This document shows, in pieces, positions 17,056 through 25,760 of a stretch of 40,029 nucleotides of DNA; position 1 is the stretch's first letter, and every line of letters starts with the position of its first letter. The translations under genes and the position numbers were made by a program. Source of the stretch: Deltaproteobacteria bacterium (GTDB lineage Bacteria; Desulfobacterota; Desulfobacteria; Desulfobacterales; G020354645); NCBI GenBank assembly GCA_020354645.1, contig CP070652.1:5075922-5115950 (forward strand), written 5' to 3'. The notes below the pieces were generated by a model that saw only the letters and a program-made list of their open reading frames with translations, was not told where the DNA came from and ran no database searches.

Positions 17056-18510
17056 ATGTTTAAATTCACACTATGGATGCGGCTGACAATTGGTTATATA
17101 GCCATCTTGGTGTTGGTTATTGCCTTGGGGGTTTTTGTAGCCTTCAATTTAAACCAAATAAACATCCTCATCAGGGACACCGCCAATGACGGGGCCACCA
17201 TCGCTCACATGGAGCAACTCCTGAACACCATCTTTTCACAGGTAAGTTTTGAAAGGAAATATCTCATATCCCAGGACCCGGACTTTAGGCAAAAATTTCG
17301 GGAAATACAGGACATTGTTGCCAATGATTTGAAGACCGGTGAACACCGGATGAATACAGACCGTAAAAAGAAACTGTTTTCCGAGACCAGTAACTTATAC
17401 CAGGACTATATCTCACTGTTTCGGGAAGAAACCGCATTAATGGCCAAAGGGCAGAAAATCCCAAGCAAAAAATTTATCCAACAAAAAGATGAAATTATAG
17501 ACAGCATCAACCAGAAGATTAATGGGATTATGGGCATCGTAAGTTCAGACAGAGAAAACAAAATACTGTTGTCCAGCCAAATCAGCATACAGGTATTAAA
17601 TATGACGGTTTTTACAGCGGTATTGACTGTGCTTCTGGGGATCCTGATTTCATTTCTGAATACCAGAAGTATCAACCGATCTATCGTGCTTCTGCAGAAA
17701 AAAACAAAAGAAATCACTGAAGGTGTCTATGGAAAAATCCCTGATATAAAGGCTCCTCCTGAAATAAAAGCACTGGCAAATGATTTCAATACGATGAGTG
17801 AGAAACTGAGAAGACTTGATGAGATGAAGATCGATTTTATCAACCATGTCTCCCACGAGCTTCGTACACCCCTGACCGCCATGAAGGAAGCCTCGAGCAT
17901 GCTGATGGAGGGGACATATATTGATGACGCCGAAAAACAACACCAGCTGCTGGCAATCACATATGAAGAATGTGAAAGATTGATAAATTCAGTTAACCGA
18001 ATTCTTGATCATTCACGTATGGAAGCCAAAATGATGGGGTACAGGTTCATAAAGTGTAGTTTGATTCCGGTCATCCAACACGTTGTCTTAAAGCTCACCC
18101 CCATTGCTCAGAGCAAAAAGATTCATCTTGAGCTAAAACCATCGCCGGAGCTGCCGGCGGTAAGAATTGATGAAGAAAGAATTGGTCAAGTCCTGGAAAA
18201 CCTGATTGGTAATGCATTAAAATTTACCCCAGAAAAGGGACAAGTAACGATTCAAACGGTTCAAATCAACCGAAATAAAAATTTGGTATGTGTTGCGGTA
18301 AGGGATAGCGGGATGGGCATAAATGAAGAAGATCTTCAGACCATTTTCGATAAATATTCAAGGGTGCGAGCCGCCGAAAATAAGGCCAGGGGATCGGGTC
18401 TGGGGCTGTCGATCGCCAAATATATAATCGCAGATCACGGGGGGCAAATATGGGCGACCAGCGAGCCCGGCAAAGGAAGTACTTTCTTTTTTGCCTTGCC
18501 TGTTGCATAA
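17056..18510 (+). CDS. Sensor histidine kinase, QseE/GlrK-like
   Basis: 484 aa from the ATG at 17056; a TTG at 17014 would add 14 residues but has no binding site. Order: membrane helix 1 (~5-28), periplasmic four-helix-bundle-like sensor (~30-175), membrane helix 2 (~180-200), HAMP (~200-255), HisKA with His267 in NHVSHELRTPLTAM, and HATPase with N-box (ENLIGNALKFTPE), G1 (DSGMGI) and G2 (GSGLGLSIAKY). The next gene, a lipoprotein, overlaps by 61 nt, and a sigma-54 response regulator follows. That gene order matches enterobacterial QseE-QseG-QseF. The ligand is unknown. Confidence 0.92.
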   Translation: MFKFTLWMRLTIGYIAILVLVIALGVFVAFNLNQINILIRDTANDGATIAHMEQLLNTIFSQVSFERKYLISQDPDFRQKFREIQDIVANDLKTGEHRMNTDRKKKLFSETSNLYQDYISLFREETALMAKGQKIPSKKFIQQKDEIIDSINQKINGIMGIVSSDRENKILLSSQISIQVLNMTVFTAVLTVLLGILISFLNTRSINRSIVLLQKKTKEITEGVYGKIPDIKAPPEIKALANDFNTMSEKLRRLDEMKIDFINHVSHELRTPLTAMKEASSMLMEGTYIDDAEKQHQLLAITYEECERLINSVNRILDHSRMEAKMMGYRFIKCSLIPVIQHVVLKLTPIAQSKKIHLELKPSPELPAVRIDEERIGQVLENLIGNALKFTPEKGQVTIQTVQINRNKNLVCVAVRDSGMGINEEDLQTIFDKYSRVRAAENKARGSGLGLSIAKYIIADHGGQIWATSEPGKGSTFFFALPVA

Positions 18511-19049
18511 TATCTTCAATCGGACTTGGGGGATGCCTCTATTATCCCGAAAAGTGGAAATCCGAAGAGCATCTTGCTTTGTCCAAATATTACCTGGAGA
18601 AGGGAAACTTTAAGGCGTCACTGAAGGAAAGCCAGACGGCGCTTGAGCTGTTTCCGCGTTTGCTTGGAGACCAGGCCCTGTTCCAGATTGGATTGGCTCA
18701 TGCCCATCCCGATAATCCGGATCAAAATTTACAAAATTCCAAAGCTGCATTCCAAAAGCTCGTCAAAGATTATCCCAACAGCAATCTGAGAACGCAGGCT
18801 GAATTATGGATAATACAATTCCGCCGCGTTCAAGCCTTAGAAACCAAATTGAACACTAAAAAAAAGGAAATCGACAAACTACAAGATCGAATGAAAAAGA
18901 ATCAAGCTCAAAATAAGAAGTTACAAAAAGAATACCTCCAAAAAATTAAAGCACACGAAAAAGAAATCCGGGAGTTAAAGAACAATATCAAACGTTTGAA
19001 AGAGATAGACTTAAAGATTGATGAAAAGAAAAGGAAGGCCATCCACTAA
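18450..19049 (+). CDS. Lipoprotein with TPR-like and coiled-coil regions, QseG-like
   Basis: 199 aa. The ATG at 18450 lies inside the kinase gene (61-nt overlap) with a G-rich binding site (ggggggc) upstream. The signal peptide ends in a good lipobox, IGLGGC, about residue 29. After it comes a TPR-like helical part (HLALSKYYLEKGNFKASLKES, LLGDQALFQIGLAHAHPDN, KLVKDYPNSNLRTQA) and from ~120 to the end a Lys/Glu-rich coiled coil. In enterobacteria QseG is an outer-membrane lipoprotein that activates the kinase; the same role is suggested by position and architecture only, as sequence identity cannot be judged here. Confidence 0.75.
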   Translation: MGDQRARQRKYFLFCLACCIISSIGLGGCLYYPEKWKSEEHLALSKYYLEKGNFKASLKESQTALELFPRLLGDQALFQIGLAHAHPDNPDQNLQNSKAAFQKLVKDYPNSNLRTQAELWIIQFRRVQALETKLNTKKKEIDKLQDRMKKNQAQNKKLQKEYLQKIKAHEKEIRELKNNIKRLKEIDLKIDEKKRKAIH

Positions 19050-19106
19050 AGAGAATCATAACTCCGGAAATCTTTTCAATTGTCTAAAACGGTTTTGATA
19101 AATCTT

Positions 19107-19122
19107 GGGCATAAATTTTGCG
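19107..19122 (+). promoter_or_regulatory. Candidate sigma-54 (-24/-12) promoter before the response regulator
   Basis: gggcataaattttgcg matches the yGGCAc-N5-TTGCw pattern with GG and GC exactly ten bases apart. Predicted start near 19133, about 65 nt before the response regulator ATG, which itself encodes a sigma-54 activator. The match is imperfect in the bases between the GGCA and TTGC cores. Confidence 0.4.
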
Positions 19123-19199
19123 TATAGATAACTTACAAAAGAATCAAAATTGATTTTCATAAACCTGCACCCCAATAAGTTCCAATTAAGAGGATGTTA

Positions 19200-20552
19200 A
19201 TGGAAAAAATATTGATCGTTGACGATGATCCCAATATTTTAACGGTTATTCAAATGAGGTTGGAGGCCGAAGGGTACCAGGTATTTAAATCGACCGGTTC
19301 GAAGCAGGCGCTTCAGTATAGCGAAAATAACGAGATCGATCTGGCAATTATTGATCTCATATTAAAAGATGAGGATGGCATCGCGCTGATGGAAAAACTC
19401 CATCGGACAAATACGGATTTACCCGTTATCATTCTTACAGCTCACGGAAGTATCGACAGCGCCGTGCAGGCAATGAAAAAAGGGGCCTTTAACTATTTAA
19501 CCAAACCTTTTAATTACCAGGAACTCTTATTACAAATAAAAAATTGCCTGGAAAAAAGTCGGCTTTCCAAAGAAGTAAAAAATCTTCGGTGCCTTTGCGA
19601 TGAGAAATACGGCTTTAACAATATCATTGGAAACAGTGACGGCATGAGAAAGGTGCTGGAACAAGTCGCCCAGGCTGCAGAAACGGATTCCACCGTCCAT
19701 ATCGAAGGGGAAAGCGGCACCGGTAAGGAGTTAATTGCAAAATCTTTGCATCTGGCAAGTTCACGCAATAAATGGCCGTTTGTCGCTATAAATTGTGCGG
19801 CTATCCCTGAAACATTGCTGGAGAGTGAACTGTTCGGCTATAAAAAGGGGGCATTCAGTGGTGCCGGCAGGGATAAAAAGGGGCTTTTCGTCGAAGCCCA
19901 CAACGGTACTTTTTTCCTGGATGAAATCTCGGAAATGCCCTTGACCATGCAGACCAAGCTTTTGCGGGTGCTGGAAGAAAGAGAGTTTTATCCGCTGGGC
20001 GGGAGCAAAACTGTAAAGGTAAATACCCGGATAATAACAGCATCGAACAGGGATCTGGTAGAAGAGGTTGAGAAAGGCAATTTCAGAAAGGATCTGTTTT
20101 ATCGTGTCCACGTTATTCTGATTAAAATACCGCCGCTTAGGGAAAGAAAAGAAGACATTCCGCTGCTGGCAAAACACTTTCTAAATAAATATGCCGGCAT
20201 TATGAACAAAGAAATAAACGGATTTTCATCCGCGGCACTGCAAAAGCTGTTACGCCATTCCTGGCCAGGCAATGTCCGGGAATTGGAAAATACGGTTGAA
20301 AGTGCCATCGCCCTGGCAGTGCACAGTAAGCTCACCGATGATCTGGTTTTACCGAAATATGGGATCAAAGAAAAACGTATCAAACCATTGAAGGCGGCAA
20401 AGGATGATTTTCTAAAGGACTACCTGGTGCGGTTGATCGAACTCAATCATGGCAATATCAGCCGGGCGGCCAAAATGGCCGGCAAATATCGGGCTGATCT
20501 TTATGAACTGCTGAAAAAATACAAGTTGAATCCGGCTGATTTCAGAGATTAG
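19200..20552 (+). CDS. Sigma-54-dependent response regulator, QseF/GlrR-like
   Basis: 451 aa. The start is taken at the second ATG (19200), 6 nt after AAGAGG; the ATG at 19194 is too close. Receiver domain: Asp8-10, phospho-acceptor Asp52 (AIIDLILKDEDG), Thr in ILTAHGS, Lys in TKPFNYQE. AAA+ domain: Walker A GESGTGKE, Walker B GTFFLDEI and arginine fingers. The sigma-54 contact loop reads GAFSGA rather than GAFTGA, a conservative change. Fis-type HTH near the end (GNISRAAKMAGKYRADLYEL). Completes the kinase-lipoprotein-regulator cassette. Confidence 0.92.
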   Translation: MEKILIVDDDPNILTVIQMRLEAEGYQVFKSTGSKQALQYSENNEIDLAIIDLILKDEDGIALMEKLHRTNTDLPVIILTAHGSIDSAVQAMKKGAFNYLTKPFNYQELLLQIKNCLEKSRLSKEVKNLRCLCDEKYGFNNIIGNSDGMRKVLEQVAQAAETDSTVHIEGESGTGKELIAKSLHLASSRNKWPFVAINCAAIPETLLESELFGYKKGAFSGAGRDKKGLFVEAHNGTFFLDEISEMPLTMQTKLLRVLEEREFYPLGGSKTVKVNTRIITASNRDLVEEVEKGNFRKDLFYRVHVILIKIPPLRERKEDIPLLAKHFLNKYAGIMNKEINGFSSAALQKLLRHSWPGNVRELENTVESAIALAVHSKLTDDLVLPKYGIKEKRIKPLKAAKDDFLKDYLVRLIELNHGNISRAAKMAGKYRADLYELLKKYKLNPADFRD

Positions 20553-20903
20553 ATAATTCAGGCAGGCCTTTCAAATATCCTTACATAAAATCCGCCAAAA
20601 AATCGGGCAAAGCTAGGCCTGACGGATTGTTACATGTTTTTCACATTCTTATCACGTATCTTACCCAAACATGTATGAAATTTCCTCCATTCGTAAACTC
20701 CTTGACTTCACTTATTTTTCCATATCATGGCTGCGTCTTTAATGGCCTTGCTGTAGTGGAATCCCTTCACATTAGCTCCGCTTAAAATATGACATCTGTA
20801 TAATAACAATATTTTCAGTTAGTTATTTATTATTTTTTTTCTGGCATATCTCTTGCTCAATCCATAATAGTCAAAAAGAGAAATCCGTTTACCACCGCGT
20901 TTC

Positions 20904-21120
20904 GCTGACCCTAGCGAGGGGTACTTTTTGGTAGAAATAAGGCCTCCCGCAGTTTTTCCAAATGACAGAGGACGCCTGCCGCTCGGCAGGCAAATATCGG
21001 TGACCATTTTGGGAGGTTAGTTTGTCATTTCCGGCAGGGATCAAACTGAGGGGGGGCGGCTGTCTTGGGGCTTTTCGGCGGCATCTGGACGGCCAAAAAG
21101 TACCCTTTGCTAGTGCCAGC
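20904..21120. repeat. MITE-like element with 28-bp terminal inverted repeats
   Basis: gctgaccctagcgaggggta (arm 20904-20931) is the near-perfect inverted copy of the arm at 21093-21120 (24 of 28 positions; 19 of 21 in the core ctagc...actttttgg). The 217-bp unit has no transposase. Two short minus-strand frames overlapping it (20819-21007 and 20889-21146) are not recognisable proteins. It lies in the 636-bp gap 20553-21188, which otherwise shows only a loose caggcct/aggcctg pairing after the regulator gene. Confidence 0.6.
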
Positions 21121-21188
21121 ACATTTGCAAGGCTATCGAAATTCATTTTTAAAATTTTAAGAATTGATAATACTTACTGAGGTTATTT

Positions 21189-21977
21189 GTGACTCATCCT
21201 ACAGAACGGAAAGCCGATATGACCGGTAGCGTCTTGCGATACCTAAAAGTGTGTATTCGCCATGGATTGCACAATCTTTTCAGCGCTTTTGGTGTAAGCT
21301 GCATCCTGGCAGTCTGGCTGACACTCAGTCTTTACCACGTGTCATGGGCCCATCAGGTAACCCTGGCCTGGGACCCAAACACCGAGCCGGATCTTGGCGG
21401 ATACATTGCCTACTGGGGAACTTCCAGTCGAGATTATCCTTATTTAACGGATGTGGGCAACAATACGGCCCACACCATCACAGGCCTCGAGGAGGGGCAA
21501 GTCTATTACTTTGCGATCACAGCTTATGACTCGGATTATAATGAAAGTGGTTACTCGGCCGAAGTGGTGTACTCTGTTTCGCCTTCCGACACCGGCGGCA
21601 CTGTTAACAAAGATGGCGGCAGCGGCGGGGGATGTTTCATTGCCACAGCAGCCTTTGGTTCCCCAATGGCAAACCATGTGATGATTTTGCGGCAGTTCAG
21701 AGATAAGATATTGCTTCCCAATATGCTCGGCCGGGCAGCGGTTGTATTTTATTACAAACATTCCCCGCCATATGCAGACTATATTGCCGCTCACGATAAC
21801 CTGAGAAGACTCATACGGTGGAGCCTACTGCCAATTGTTGGCCTGTGCTGGATGGTTCTCAAATTAGGCCTCTGGGCAGCAGTGGCGGGTCTTGTATCGT
21901 TGCAATGTTTCCTGGCCTTGATTCCTATTGCTCTAGCGAAACGCAAAAAACCCACGTACACAACCGGTCAAATATAA
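21189..21977 (+). CDS. FN3-domain surface protein with CFI-box C-terminus
   Basis: 262 aa from a GTG with GAGG 6 nt upstream. A hydrophobic signal segment lies at ~28-52 (FGVSCILAVWLTLSLYHVSW), then one fibronectin type III domain (~57-135: HQVTLAWDPNTEPDLGGYIA ... YYFAITAYDSDYNESGYS), then a Gly-rich linker. The C-terminal part opens with GGGCFIATAAFGSPM (Cys149), the CFI-box putative sorting motif, followed by a conserved ~110-residue tail with hydrophobic SLLPIVGLCWMVLKLG and a basic end. The same tail occurs in the metalloprotease at 30082-33972. Probably exported and envelope-anchored. Confidence 0.82.
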   Translation: MTHPTERKADMTGSVLRYLKVCIRHGLHNLFSAFGVSCILAVWLTLSLYHVSWAHQVTLAWDPNTEPDLGGYIAYWGTSSRDYPYLTDVGNNTAHTITGLEEGQVYYFAITAYDSDYNESGYSAEVVYSVSPSDTGGTVNKDGGSGGGCFIATAAFGSPMANHVMILRQFRDKILLPNMLGRAAVVFYYKHSPPYADYIAAHDNLRRLIRWSLLPIVGLCWMVLKLGLWAAVAGLVSLQCFLALIPIALAKRKKPTYTTGQI

Positions 21978-22041
21978 AAAAATTTTAATGCGCAAATTTA
22001 GTGTCTTACCGACACCCCCCTCCAAAAGGTGCGGTAGATGC

Positions 22042-22086
22042 GGCCTCTGCAGAGTCGTCTATGACTCTCAGAGGCCTATATTTTTT
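22042..22086 (+). terminator. Rho-independent terminator after the FN3/CFI-box gene
   Basis: Outer stem ggcctctg (22042-22049) with cagaggcc (22069-22076), inner stem agagtc (22051-22056) with gactct (22063-22068), loop gtctat, followed by tatatttttt. Confidence 0.75.
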
Positions 22087-22111
22087 AAGCCGACCTGCCT
22101 CCCACCTAAAA

Positions 22112-22312
22112 TCAAATTTCACTTCTGATAATCAGATACAAGGAGGTTCGGCATGCCAAATCGTGTTTAATAAGATATAAATAAAGATTTTGGCGATACA
22201 CAGTTAAAGTCCTAATGGTGTGCGCTTCGTCCTCACTCATCAGCCGGCTGTAACCTTTGACATCGGCACTGAGAATCGCCGCAAGTTTTCGAGTCAATCT
22301 TTTACCATTCAT
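22112..22312 (-). pseudogene. 5' stub of a class III adenylate/guanylate cyclase gene
   Basis: 66 codons. The first ~40 residues (RLTRKLAAILSADVKGYSRL then MSEDEAHTIRTLTVYRQN) match the start of class III cyclases, including the metal-binding Asp of the SADVKGYS motif. After that the reading frame loses resemblance and stops, so the catalytic domain is missing. The ATG lies 4 nt after the SDR stop codon, which suggests a former SDR-cyclase operon. It is one of two such stubs within 2 kb. Confidence 0.7.
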
Positions 22313-22316
22313 GGAG

Positions 22317-23156
22317 TTACTTTAAATGAAAATTCCGGGCTAAAATAGACTCAAACCAGCGCCAAGGCAGAAATTTTTTAGCCGGCGCCGCAATCCGCTG
22401 AGAAAATTTACCAACTGTGTATCGAAGACGGGGGGATTCAGTGTTAATTATTTTAAACACAAGCATTGCAATTTGTTCCGGAGTTGGCGCATTGCGCTCG
22501 TTGGTTTCAATTATATTCAATACCCGCTGGAAAGTGTCAGAATAAACGGAGTCTCTTGTCGTTTGCACTGTTTTCATCCGATGCCGGGTAATTTCAGTCC
22601 TGAAGTCGCCCGGTTCGATTAATACAACTTTTACGCCAAACGGCTGTACTTCTGATCGGAGGGCTTCGGTGGCGCCTTCCAGTGCAAATTTGCTGGCACT
22701 GTATGCACTCTGAAAGGGGAGACCTACTAGGCCACCGATAGAGCTGATATTGACAAAATATCCTGAGCCTTGATTTCTCATAATTGGCAAAACTGCCCGG
22801 CAAACCCGTAGCACGCCGAAAAAATTAGTCTCAAACTGAAATTTCACTTCTTTAATGGATGTATCCTCCAGGGCGCCTGCGAGACCAAAACCTGCATTGT
22901 TCACGACAACATCTAAGCGAGATTCTCGAGCAATGATATACTCGATTCCTTCTTGAACCGCATCATCATCATTTACATCCATTTGGATCATCGTAAACGT
23001 GTCTGATACCTGAAAGCTCCCCGGACTGTCAGTATCGCTTGCCCTTCGGCTGGTGCCGTAAACGCGGTAACCTCTATGAGACAAATATTCGGCACAGCAT
23101 TTCCCGATGCCGGATGATGCCCCCGTAATTAAGACCACTCTGTGTTTATTGCCCAT
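22317..23156 (-). CDS. Short-chain dehydrogenase/reductase (SDR)
   Basis: 279 aa, classical SDR. Cofactor motif TGASSGIG (11-18), NNAG (~87-90), catalytic Ser in VNISSIGG and YSASK (~151-155). The GTSRR after the second strand suggests NADP preference. The C-terminal extension (~200-279, ending SILARNFHLK) is typical of the membrane-associated subset that reduces retinol- or acyl-type substrates. The substrate is unknown. It is followed on the same strand by a truncated cyclase gene, and the upstream neighbour is a decayed enoyl-CoA hydratase, so it may once have belonged to a fatty-acid or CoA-ester cluster. Confidence 0.9.
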   Translation of the reverse strand: MGNKHRVVLITGASSGIGKCCAEYLSHRGYRVYGTSRRASDTDSPGSFQVSDTFTMIQMDVNDDDAVQEGIEYIIARESRLDVVVNNAGFGLAGALEDTSIKEVKFQFETNFFGVLRVCRAVLPIMRNQGSGYFVNISSIGGLVGLPFQSAYSASKFALEGATEALRSEVQPFGVKVVLIEPGDFRTEITRHRMKTVQTTRDSVYSDTFQRVLNIIETNERNAPTPEQIAMLVFKIINTESPRLRYTVGKFSQRIAAPAKKFLPWRWFESILARNFHLK

Positions 23157-23412
23157 GCAACTGGCTCAAAGAAAAATCTAAATGTCGTATCGATTTGGAA
23201 AGATTCAATCTAAAACCTTCGAGAACTATCATGCTACCTGCTTGCTCCACAGGTTTTATCCGTTTGCGGGGAAATAATCCGCTAACTTTTCGACAATTCC
23301 GCCAGATCTCTCTTATTTATCAACCCACCCATCGGCGCCGCATTCCATGCAAAATTTGGCAACCTCGGGATTTTCAAATCGGCATTTTGTGCATTTCATT
23401 TTTCTTTTATTC

Positions 23413-23511
23413 GACAGGATTAACAGGATTTATTTGATATTTTGTTTGGTCACTTTCCAGGTGAAAGTGACCAAAAAGAATAATCTTAAAATATCTCTTG
23501 TAGATCCTGTC
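23413..23511. repeat. Short GACAGGAT-bounded inverted-repeat element
   Basis: Starts with gacaggattaacaggatt (23413-23430) and ends with the inverted, more diverged copy tctcttgtagatcctgtc (23494-23511), 13 of 18 positions matching. It contains a perfect 12-bp hairpin, tttggtcacttt (23445-23456) and aaagtgaccaaa (23464-23475). The right end coincides with the stop of the enoyl-CoA hydratase pseudogene. A related, larger element lies at 27318-27534. The rest of the gap 23157-23510 holds nothing recognised. Confidence 0.55.
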
Positions 23512-23920
23512 TACTCCCACTTTGGTTCGCGTTTTTCCAGAAAAGCGCGGATTCCTTCTGCAAAATCTTTGGTACCGGCCAGCTTTACCGCAGTATCGTA
23601 TTCTATCTTGAGACCTTCGTCAAATGGCATGGCGCCGCCCGCCGCCGTTCCCCGAATGGCTGCCAGCAGCGGTTTGCTGGACCGGCGCATCTTTTCCACA
23701 GCCATGACAAATGGAAACCCATTCCGCCATTTCCTTGGCACCAAATCCATCAAAGACCCTCAGATCCACACCGGTACTGAAATACTTTTCAATCGTGCTG
23801 GCGAAAACGATCACACGCACCTGACGCTCATTGAGCATGGCTTCCAGAGCGGCCGGTACTTCATGCAGCATTTCCCAATTGAAGGCATTTATTGGCGGAT
23901 GATTGTACCCGATCCACTGT
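23511..23920 (-). pseudogene. Enoyl-CoA hydratase/isomerase pseudogene
   Basis: Recognisable crotonase pieces lie in two frames. The first (from ~23920 down to ~23740) reads HPPINAFNWEML, VRVIVFASTIEKYFSTGVDL and FGAKEMAEW. After a frameshift near 23730-23740, the second reads EKMRRSSKPLLAAIRGTAAGG, then jumps to the family's C-terminal end (MPFDEGLKIEYDTAVKLAG ... EGIRAFLEKREPKW). About 100 residues of the catalytic middle are missing. The 5' end is cut off at the fusion point with a cyclase stub. The gene cannot make an active enzyme. Confidence 0.75.
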
Positions 23921-23927
23921 CCTCAAC

Positions 23928-24038
23928 CTAAGATACCTGTAATTCATCCTGGCCCCCTTTCCTCAAGCTACTGTATTCTTCAACATCCGCACAGAAAACC
24001 GCAACGAGTTTTCGGCTTAACTTCTGATGTTTATACAT
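23928..24038 (-). pseudogene. Second 5' stub of a class III cyclase gene
   Basis: About 36 codons from the ATG at 24036-24038. MYKHQKLSRKLVAVFCADVE then EYSSL matches the cyclase N-terminus, and the frame then stops at 23928-23930. The sequence continues directly into the truncated crotonase gene, so this is a deletion junction joining the start of one gene to the interior of another. It is related to, but not identical with, the stub at 22112-22312. Confidence 0.65.
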
Positions 24039-24111
24039 TTTACCGAATATTCCGAAGCGAACAAGAAAAATCGGATTAGATGTATGTTCTTTAAAATCTG
24101 TTGAAGCATTC

Positions 24112-24143
24112 AGTGAAGCTCCCCGCCCTGAAGGCCGGAGCTT
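24112..24143 (+). repeat. Palindromic repeat, copy 2 (agtgaagctccccgc)
   Basis: Shares the exact 15-mer with copy 1 (14682-14696). Here aagctcc (24116-24122) pairs with ggagctt (24137-24143) around cccgccctgaaggcc. The hairpin style resembles ends of IS200/IS605-type elements, but no transposase or TnpB is present nearby. Confidence 0.55.
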
Positions 24144-24309
24144 GCAGGGAAAGGAACCAGTCAACTTTTTGGTTTTATGGTATCAAAGCCGTGATTGAAC
24201 CAAAGTCAAAGACATAATGAGAGTTTTAACCTATGGATTGACTGTCAACGAGTTTTATGAAAATTAAGATATTGAGGTACAGCGCTCGCGTTAGGAGGAT
24301 AAAATCCGG

Positions 24310-25719
24310 ATGGATGATAAGGCAACCAAATTAACTGCACTGATTATTGCTTCACTGGGCTCTTTTATTACCCCTTTTATGGTCTCTTCGATTAACATCG
24401 CTCTACCGGCAATTGGAAAAGAATTTAGGGCGGATGCGGTGTTATTGAGCTGGGTGGCAACATCTTATCTTTTGGCCGCAGCTGTTTCCCTGGTACCGTT
24501 TGGCAAACTGGCGGATATTTACGGAAGAAAAAAAATTTACATCTACGGCATCACTCTATTTACTTTAACATCGCTGCTATCGGCCGTTTCTATATCGGTA
24601 CCGATGTTAATATTTTTCAGAATTTTTCAAGGTGCCGGCAGCGCGATGGTCTTTGCCACCGGTATTGCCATTTTAACTTCGGTTTATCCTATTGAAGAAC
24701 GCGGAAAAGTACTGGGGATCGCTGTGGCTGCAGTTTACACCGGACTCACGTGTGGTCCTTTTTTCGGGGGATTTTTGACCCATCATTTCAGCTGGAGAAG
24801 CATTTTTATCATCAATATCCCCTTCGGTGGTGTCATACTGGTGCTGATCTTTTCGAAATTAAAAGGCGAATGGAAGGGAGCCGAGGGTCAAACATTCGAC
24901 CTTACCGGCTCAATTATCTACGGCACCGCTATATTTGCTTTTATGTACGGCTTTACTTTATTGCCGGAGACACTCAGTATGATTTTAATTTTAACCGGTC
25001 TCGTGGGTCTAACCGCTTTTGTAAAATGGGAAACTGTAGCTCTGAGCCCGGTATTTGAAGTAAATCTTTTCAGAAACAATCGCACATTTGCATTCTCCTG
25101 TGTGGCTGCTCTTATCAATTATGGCGCAACCTTCGCGGTATCATTCTTATTAAGCCTTTATTTGCAATACATAAAAGGGTTATCTCCACAGAACGCCGGC
25201 CTGGTGCTGGTTTCCACACCGGTTATGATGGCAATTTTTTCGCCACTTGCGGGGAGGCTTTCCGATAGCGTCGAACCCCGCGTGATCGCCTCACTGGGTA
25301 TGGGGCTTACCGCCTTAGGGTTGATGCTTTTAATTTTGTTGGATAACAATACTGTCTTCATTTACATCATCGCCAGCCTGATGATTTTGGGATTTGGTTT
25401 CGCCCTGTTCTCGTCACCCAACATGAATGCTATTATGAGCTCGGTTGATAAAAGATTTTACGGGATTGCCTCGGCATCGGTAGGAACCATGCGGCTTTTA
25501 GGACAGATGCTCAGTATGGGGATTGCAACACTGATTTTTGCGCTTTTTATAGGTAGAGCACAAATTAGCCCTGATTATTATCCTGCCCTCATCAAAAGTG
25601 TGCGGGCTGCGTTTATCGTCTTTTCTGTTTTATGTATTTGCGGGATTTTCTTTTCTCTTTATAGGGGCCGACTGAGATCAGCTAGAAGTGGTATCAAAAC
25701 CCCATCTAAGGCCCGCTAG
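24310..25719 (+). CDS. MFS exporter, DHA2 (EmrB/QacA) type
   Basis: 469 aa with about 14 predicted membrane segments. Motif A is clear (FGKLADIYGRKKIY), and motif C-like VYTGLTCGPFFGGFL follows in the fifth helix region, as in drug/proton antiporters. AGGAGG stands 11 nt before the ATG. It stands alone, convergent with the dehydratase gene. Upstream is an odd-centred inverted repeat ttgac-t-gtcaa (24238-24248) that could be a repressor site, but no regulator gene is adjacent. The exported compound is unknown. Confidence 0.9.
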   Translation: MDDKATKLTALIIASLGSFITPFMVSSINIALPAIGKEFRADAVLLSWVATSYLLAAAVSLVPFGKLADIYGRKKIYIYGITLFTLTSLLSAVSISVPMLIFFRIFQGAGSAMVFATGIAILTSVYPIEERGKVLGIAVAAVYTGLTCGPFFGGFLTHHFSWRSIFIINIPFGGVILVLIFSKLKGEWKGAEGQTFDLTGSIIYGTAIFAFMYGFTLLPETLSMILILTGLVGLTAFVKWETVALSPVFEVNLFRNNRTFAFSCVAALINYGATFAVSFLLSLYLQYIKGLSPQNAGLVLVSTPVMMAIFSPLAGRLSDSVEPRVIASLGMGLTALGLMLLILLDNNTVFIYIIASLMILGFGFALFSSPNMNAIMSSVDKRFYGIASASVGTMRLLGQMLSMGIATLIFALFIGRAQISPDYYPALIKSVRAAFIVFSVLCICGIFFSLYRGRLRSARSGIKTPSKAR

Positions 25720-25760
25720 CTGCGTTACAAACCTCTTCAAAATGCTCAGGCGGGAAACTG

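Noticed and set aside
20819..21146. Two minus-strand frames over the inverted-repeat element
   Set aside because: They read through the element ends and resemble no protein family.
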